From Candidatus Zhuqueibacterota bacterium (lineage in GTDB: Bacteria; Zhuqueibacterota; Zhuqueibacteria; Residuimicrobiales; Residuimicrobiaceae): 11,547 nucleotides of DNA. A program made the translations under genes and the position numbers. Below, one piece after another: positions 8,057 to 11,547 of this stretch. Below the pieces are notes generated by a model. The model saw nothing but the letters and a program-made list of their open reading frames with translations, was not told the DNA's origin and ran no database searches. The DNA lies in NCBI GenBank assembly GCA_016934435.1, contig JAFGSU010000537.1, positions 1-11,547 on the forward strand, read 5' to 3'. The first letter of the stretch is position 1, and every line of letters begins with the position of its first letter.

Positions 8057-8371
8057 ACCGGGGACCAAGAAATGGTTGAGAGAATATGGTGAGGCCCTGG
8101 TTTGTGTACGGTATAAATACGATCCGATTCGCCGACGAAAGTTCAAAACCGTAGAGATTTTGGTTGAAGAGCAGCCATGGAAAAGAGAGGTCAGTAGCAT
8201 TCCGCCAATAAAACGGTTCGCCTCAGAATTGATTATGACGAAATAGAGCGCCAACAACTGGTGCGAGCGGCCGGAGGCAAATGTAATCGCGCTGTTAAAA
8301 GATAGGTGTTTCCATATCGTGAAGCTGTTGCACTGGGTTTGGAGGAAAGAATAGAGTGGCATCAAAAATAG
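8055..8371 (+). pseudogene. Broken small conserved protein (KPGTKKW...VCVRYKYD type)
   Basis: A reading frame fused directly to the recombinase fragment gives KPGTKKWLREYGEALVCVRY and KYDPIRRRKFKTVEILVEE. A single-base loss near 8214 then shifts the frame, and the protein continues as VRLRIDYDEIERQQLVRAAGGKC, then VFPYREAVALGLEERIEWHQK to a TAG at 8369. From memory, this matches a small family of about 100 residues often found beside transposases, with ending pattern AGGKW..-W.-AxxLGLxxRI; its function is unknown. Three lesions are visible: the frameshift, a TAG at 8303-8305 where a tryptophan is expected, and cysteine (codon 8282-8284) for the tryptophan after GGK. The start codon was lost at the 5' junction. 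Family identity is from recall and could not be searched. Confidence 0.6.
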
Positions 8372-8417
8372 CTATTTATGGGAATAAGAATGCCAGAGAT
8401 CCTTGCGCTTTCAAATG

Positions 8418-8456
8418 CCTATATATAGGAAAAACCTTTTCCTGATTTTGGGAAAA
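8418..8456. repeat. Palindrome and alternating GGAAAA/TTTTCC arms
   Basis: CCTATATATAGG (8418-8429) is a perfect 12-bp palindrome. It runs into GGAAAA (8428-8433), ACC loop, TTTTCC (8437-8442), and a further GGAAAA at 8451-8456, so the TTTTCC arm can pair with either neighbour. Such alternating arms suggest protein-binding or strand-switching structure at a transposon end. Confidence 0.55.
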
Positions 8457-8465
8457 GCAGCTATA

Positions 8466-8503
8466 TTTTCCTAAATATAGACAACTTTTCCTAAATGTGG
8501 ACA
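8466..8503 (+). repeat. Two iteron-like 18-bp direct repeats
   Basis: TTTTCCTAAATATAGACA (8466-8483) and TTTTCCTAAATGTGGACA (8486-8503) match at 16 of 18 positions and are spaced 20 bp apart, so they lie on nearly the same helical face. They share TTTTCC with the palindrome cluster just upstream. They are probably transposase-binding sites at the element's left end. Confidence 0.6.
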
Positions 8504-8576
8504 CAATATAATAGGCGCTGGTCATGTCCCTAATTTTTTGCTGAACACGGATTATTAAATTTCTTATATTATATGA

Positions 8577-9320
8577 GTGACTATCAATGGAAAAATATTC
8601 AGTCAAGATATCATCGATCGGATTAAACAGTTTGTAAGTGAAAACCCTGAGATATCAAGACGACAGCTTTCTCTTCGAGTTTGTCAGTGGCTTGAGTGGC
8701 GCAGCGCCAACGGCAGACTTGAGTAGATGAGTTGTCGGGTTACGCTGTTGAGATTGCACCGTCAGGGTATAATCACATTGCCCGCTGGATATGCCAAGCC
8801 GCCTAAGGTCAAGCATGATAATGATATCAGAGAAGACAAGGCTGAAAGGGAACAGATAGAGACCAATTTGTCTTAGATGGGTTCTAAACGCATTGAACCC
8901 ATAAGTAGTCACAAAAGCGAAAAATCCCGCATCTGGAATCAACTGATGGATCGATATCATTACCTTGGCAGCGGTCCTTTGTGCGGCGCGCAGATACGAT
9001 ATTTGATTTATAGTGAAAAATATGTACTGATAGGGGGTCTGTCTTTCAGTGCGTCGGCGTGGCGACTGTCCGATCGTGACCGGTGGATTGGCTGGGATGA
9101 GGAGGCTCGGAAGAAGAATTTGGACAAAGTGGCCTGTAACAGTCGTTTTCTTATCCACCCGGCCATCAGAGTCAAGAATTTGGTCAGTCATGTGTTGTCC
9201 TTGTGCATCAAGAGAGTGAGTAAAGACTGGCAACAGAGGTACGGAATAAAGCTTTTGCTTTTGGAGAGCTTTATCCAACAAGATCGCTTTAAGGGAAGCT
9301 GTTACCGCGCCAGTAATTGG
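8577..9320 (+). pseudogene. DUF4338 (DruA-superfamily) transposase with two amber codons, C-terminus lost
   Basis: One frame, from a GTG at 8577, carries a DUF4338 protein interrupted by TAG at 8724-8726 and 8874-8876. The N-terminal part reads FSQDIIDRIKQFVSENPEIS and RRQLSLRVCQWLEW. After the first TAG it continues MSCRVTLLRLHRQGIITLP. The main domain follows the second TAG: IWNQLMDRYHYLG, GAQIRYLI, GGLSFSASAWRLSDRDRWIG, NSRFLIHPAIRVKNL, DWQQRYGIKLLLLESF and CYRASNW. These blocks are the family's usual order; the tail after NW (normally G.T.GRGR) is missing and a TAA follows at 9321. No Shine-Dalgarno site is visible before the GTG. Proteins of this type are mostly transposases, and one branch is DruA of the Druantia defence system. 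No DruE-like helicase is nearby, so a dead insertion sequence is the better reading. Confidence 0.82.
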
Positions 9321-9961
9321 TAATACGTTTTATCAAAGCGACATTGAAGGCGCCAAAGAGAAAATCGCATCTCGAAGAGTTGCAGGTATGGGCTATTCAT
9401 GCTGAAGAAATTGAATGTCCTGAAGGTGAAGAACCTTTGCAATGGATTTTGTTGACGACCATCACGATCGATTCTTTTGAGGATGCCGTAGAAAAACTGC
9501 AGTGGTATACCCTTCGCTGGTGGATTGAAGTATATCATCGCACATTGAAAAGCGGCTGCAAAATTGAACAACGGTAACTGGGCCATGCCGACAGGATCGA
9601 ATCCTGTCTGGCCATTGATATGGTGGTTGCCTGGAGAATCTTTCATTTGACCAAACTCGGTCGCCAGACACCGGATTTGCCATGCACTGTGTTCTTTGAA
9701 GAAGCCCAATGGAAAGCGCTTGTTGCCTATAAAACGCAAAATCCAATACCTCCAGAAAATCCGCCATCGCTGCGCCAGGCCATGCACATGGTTGCAGGCC
9801 TTGGCGGCTTTTTAGGCCAAAAAGGGGATGGGGAACCAGGCACGCAAACCTTGTGGATAGGATCACAGCGCCTGGATGATTTGACTGAAATGTGGAAAAC
9901 ATGCATGAGCCATTTCGCTCCAAATTTTATCAGACCTTCTCCCGCCCTTGTGCCCAGTTAA
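9321..9961 (+). pseudogene. IS4-family transposase, C-terminal part, one ochre codon
   Basis: The reading frame after the DUF4338 piece encodes the C-terminal half of a Tn5-like IS4-family DDE transposase. Recognisable blocks are EEIECPEGEEPLQWILLTT and the YREK signature at 9506-9550 (WYTLRWWIEVYHRTLKSGC, spacing Y-2-R-3-E-6-K), which holds the catalytic glutamate. EQR then TAA (9575-9577) then LGHADRIESC follows; a glutamine is expected at the stop, a single C-to-T change. The frame continues with VVAWRIFHLTKLGRQ, GGFLGQKGDGEPGTQTLWIG and RLDDLTEMWKTCMSHFAP to a TAA at 9959. The N-terminal portion with the first two catalytic aspartates is absent. It has no start of its own; the frame's TTG at 9317 lies in the preceding gene piece. 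The protein is inactive. Confidence 0.85.
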
Positions 9962-11547
9962 AAATGTGGGTAATGACCAGATAATAAGCGAGAGGGAAAT
10001 CAGAACCTTTTCGGGACATTACATTGGTGACCCAAGAGAAATATACCTTAGAACCGGAATAAATCCAAATATAGATATCATCGATTTTGGCGTCAACCCG
10101 GATAAAAAAACATTCTGGTCAGCGAGTGAAGATGGTACAATTAGACTGTGGGATCTGTCCAACGGTACTGAAATAAAGAAGATATTCATCGATTCGCTTG
10201 CCATTTTTGACAAAACTGGTATTATTGATTTTTCATCCGATGGCAAGTATACGTTATACGAATATGCAGAAAAAATATATATCATCGATCTTGAACGTGA
10301 AATCCTAACGCACACTATCGAAATAGATGATCTTGATCAAAACATACCCGCTGTAAATACCGTTATATTCAGTCCCGATGGAAAATCCATACTGTGTGGT
10401 TGTAAAAAAGGCCCGATATATCTTGTGGATGTTAAAACTGGAAAACATATTGGCTATTATGGTAGCCGAAAAGAATTGTTAACTCCTTTCGACGCTGAAT
10501 TTTCACAGGCTGATAAACAAATAGTGGCACGTTATGATGATAGACTGAGAACGTGGGACGGTGAAAGCAATAGGACACTGCGATTATTTCAGATTGGAAA
10601 TTATCCACAATCGTTCACTTTCATGCCCGACGGCAAGCGCCTGATTACCGGTGATTGTAATTCCATGACGCTGCAGGATGTGGCGTCCGGGGATACGTTG
10701 AAATCCCTGCGATGATATAAAGATTGTATATATGCAAAACCGGCCATATCCTCTGACGGCAGGCTGGCTGCAGGCGGAGATTGAACGGGCATGTTTAAGG
10801 TATGGAATTGGGAGAATAATCGCACGATCTATTCAAAAACTTTGGAAACTGACGAAGAATGGAGACCAATAGAAGCCATTCATTTTTCTAAAGATAATAG
10901 CTCCTTACTGATGATACATGACCAATCTCTCAAGAAATTGGATTTGGCCAGTGGAAATCTGTCAATCATCAGCGATTATTATCCAAATAAAACATTATCG
11001 GTCTCTCCCGATGGCAGCACGATAGTATATGGAACAGCATTATATAATGCCGCTACCGGCGATAAGACAATAGATTTCAGAACAAAACTTTATGGCTCTT
11101 TTTCACTTGATGGCAGATTACTAGTCGGAAATGGTGAGGATGATCTTGTATTGCTGGATACTCGAACAGGGGATAAGATGCATCATTCTTCCATACATCC
11201 GGATGACGTCGAGTCGATCGATTTTTCTCCCAACGGGCAACTTATTTTAGTGTGCGGCCATGACAAGTCGATTACGATCTGGGATGTGAACACAACTCGA
11301 AAAATCGCCCAGTTTTTTCATCTTTCTGGATGCCTCCATCACCATCACACCCGAAGGGTATTTTATGGGGCAGGGAGAGTATACCAAGCATCTGCATTTC
11401 GTGCGCGGCACAGAAACCTACGATATCGATCAGTTTTTCTCCGCCTTTTACCGGCCCGAGATGGTGGCTATGGCCCTCAGCGGCAAAGATTTGCCCGAGA
11501 TCAAGACCATGGCCGACATCCTGGCCAGCCAGCCGGCGCCCCATGTC
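9962..11547 (+). pseudogene. WD40-repeat protein of caspase-associated type, broken and truncated at both ends
   Basis: A WD40 beta-propeller protein is readable in one frame from the end of the IS4 remnant to about 11315, with about ten repeats. Clear ones are SASEDGTIRLWDLSNGTEI, VIFSPDGKSILCG and DKSITIWDVNTTRKI. The first partial blade (EREIRTFSGH) abuts the IS4 piece, so the true start is lost; a TTG at 9948 lies inside the IS4 sequence and is not credible. Lesions are TGA at 10713-10715, TGA at 10782-10784, both in frame with WD40 sequence continuing beyond, and a one-base shift in the T run 11313-11318. In the shifted frame the protein continues SITITPEGYFMGQGEYTKHL, VRGTETYDIDQFFSAFYRPE and MVAMALSGKDLPE to the window edge. 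That linker (ITPEGY..., Y.IDQF..FYRP) typically precedes a caspase-like peptidase domain, which would lie beyond the window. Confidence 0.8.

Larger units (their letters stand above)
8372..8576. other. AT-rich non-coding segment before the DUF4338 gene
   Basis: No gene is seen. It holds a dense cluster of short palindromes and two iteron-like direct repeats, annotated separately. It probably represents the left end of the DUF4338-type element. No clear terminal inverted repeat can be paired, because the right end of that element is missing. Confidence 0.4.

Noticed and set aside
8577..9320. A Druantia defence locus
   Set aside because: Only a broken DUF4338 protein is present; no large helicase or other Druantia genes adjoin, and the context is insertion-sequence debris.
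8303..10784. Stop-codon recoding (TAG or TGA read as sense) as an explanation for the in-frame stops
   Set aside because: The intact genes in the window use TAG (PadR), TGA (lipoprotein) and TAA (esterase) as normal stops, and the broken genes also carry truncations, frameshifts and a TAA, so decay is simpler.
11272..11544. Minus-strand 90-codon frame at the right edge
   Set aside because: It is the reverse of the WD40 protein's C-terminal linker, whose plus-strand frame has the recognisable ITPEGY and FYRP motifs.
1..11547. tRNA, rRNA or riboswitch genes
   Set aside because: No cloverleaf, rRNA or known riboswitch core sequence was seen by eye on either strand; a covariance-model search was not possible.

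Overview
The window looks like bacterial chromosome from a Gram-negative organism. It has Sec and lipoprotein-type signal peptides, clear Shine-Dalgarno sites, and a PadR plus FtsX/MacB-type permease pair common in Acidobacteriota, Bacteroidota/FCB and candidate phyla such as KSB1/Calditrichota. A caspase-associated type of WD40 protein is also present. The phylum assignment is an impression from gene content only; no marker gene is present.

Positions 1-1490 (minus strand) hold a two-gene operon. A short PadR-family winged-helix regulator is followed 15 nt later by a large MacB/FtsX-type ABC permease that runs off the left edge. Positions 1491-1893 are non-coding and contain a strong hairpin that probably terminates the next operon.

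Positions 1894-6934 (minus strand) hold a second two-gene operon of intact, GC-rich genes separated by 10 nt. The first is a secreted two-domain alpha/beta hydrolase of acetyl-xylan-esterase type, whose second hydrolase domain has lost its nucleophile. The second is a lipoprotein with a glycoside-hydrolase-like barrel of a family I cannot name. Both end in a related PA14-like domain, which suggests they act on the same acylated polysaccharide at the cell surface or in the periplasm.

Positions 6935-7758 contain no convincing gene. They hold three copies of a diverged ~90-135 bp repeat with a hairpin-forming core; the copy nearest the hydrolase operon overlaps its best candidate promoter.

Positions 7759-9961 (plus strand) are a graveyard of mobile-element pieces fused end to end. 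In order they are the N-terminus of an integron-type tyrosine recombinase, a broken small conserved protein, a DUF4338 (DruA-superfamily) transposase with two in-frame amber codons, and the C-terminal part of an IS4-family transposase with its YREK signature and one ochre codon. From about 9962 to the right edge is a WD40-repeat protein of the caspase-associated type. It is truncated at its N-terminus by the IS4 piece and interrupted by two in-frame TGA codons and a one-base frameshift in a T run. A visible shift from AT-rich to GC-rich sequence falls at the frameshift.

The left 7 kb is therefore ordinary functional operons and the right 4 kb is decaying accessory DNA. No complete novel defence or mobile system is visible. 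The points most worth checking are the repeat family, the unnamed glycoside-hydrolase-like lipoprotein with its esterase partner, the iteron-like repeats before the DUF4338 gene, and the broken WD40-caspase-type gene.
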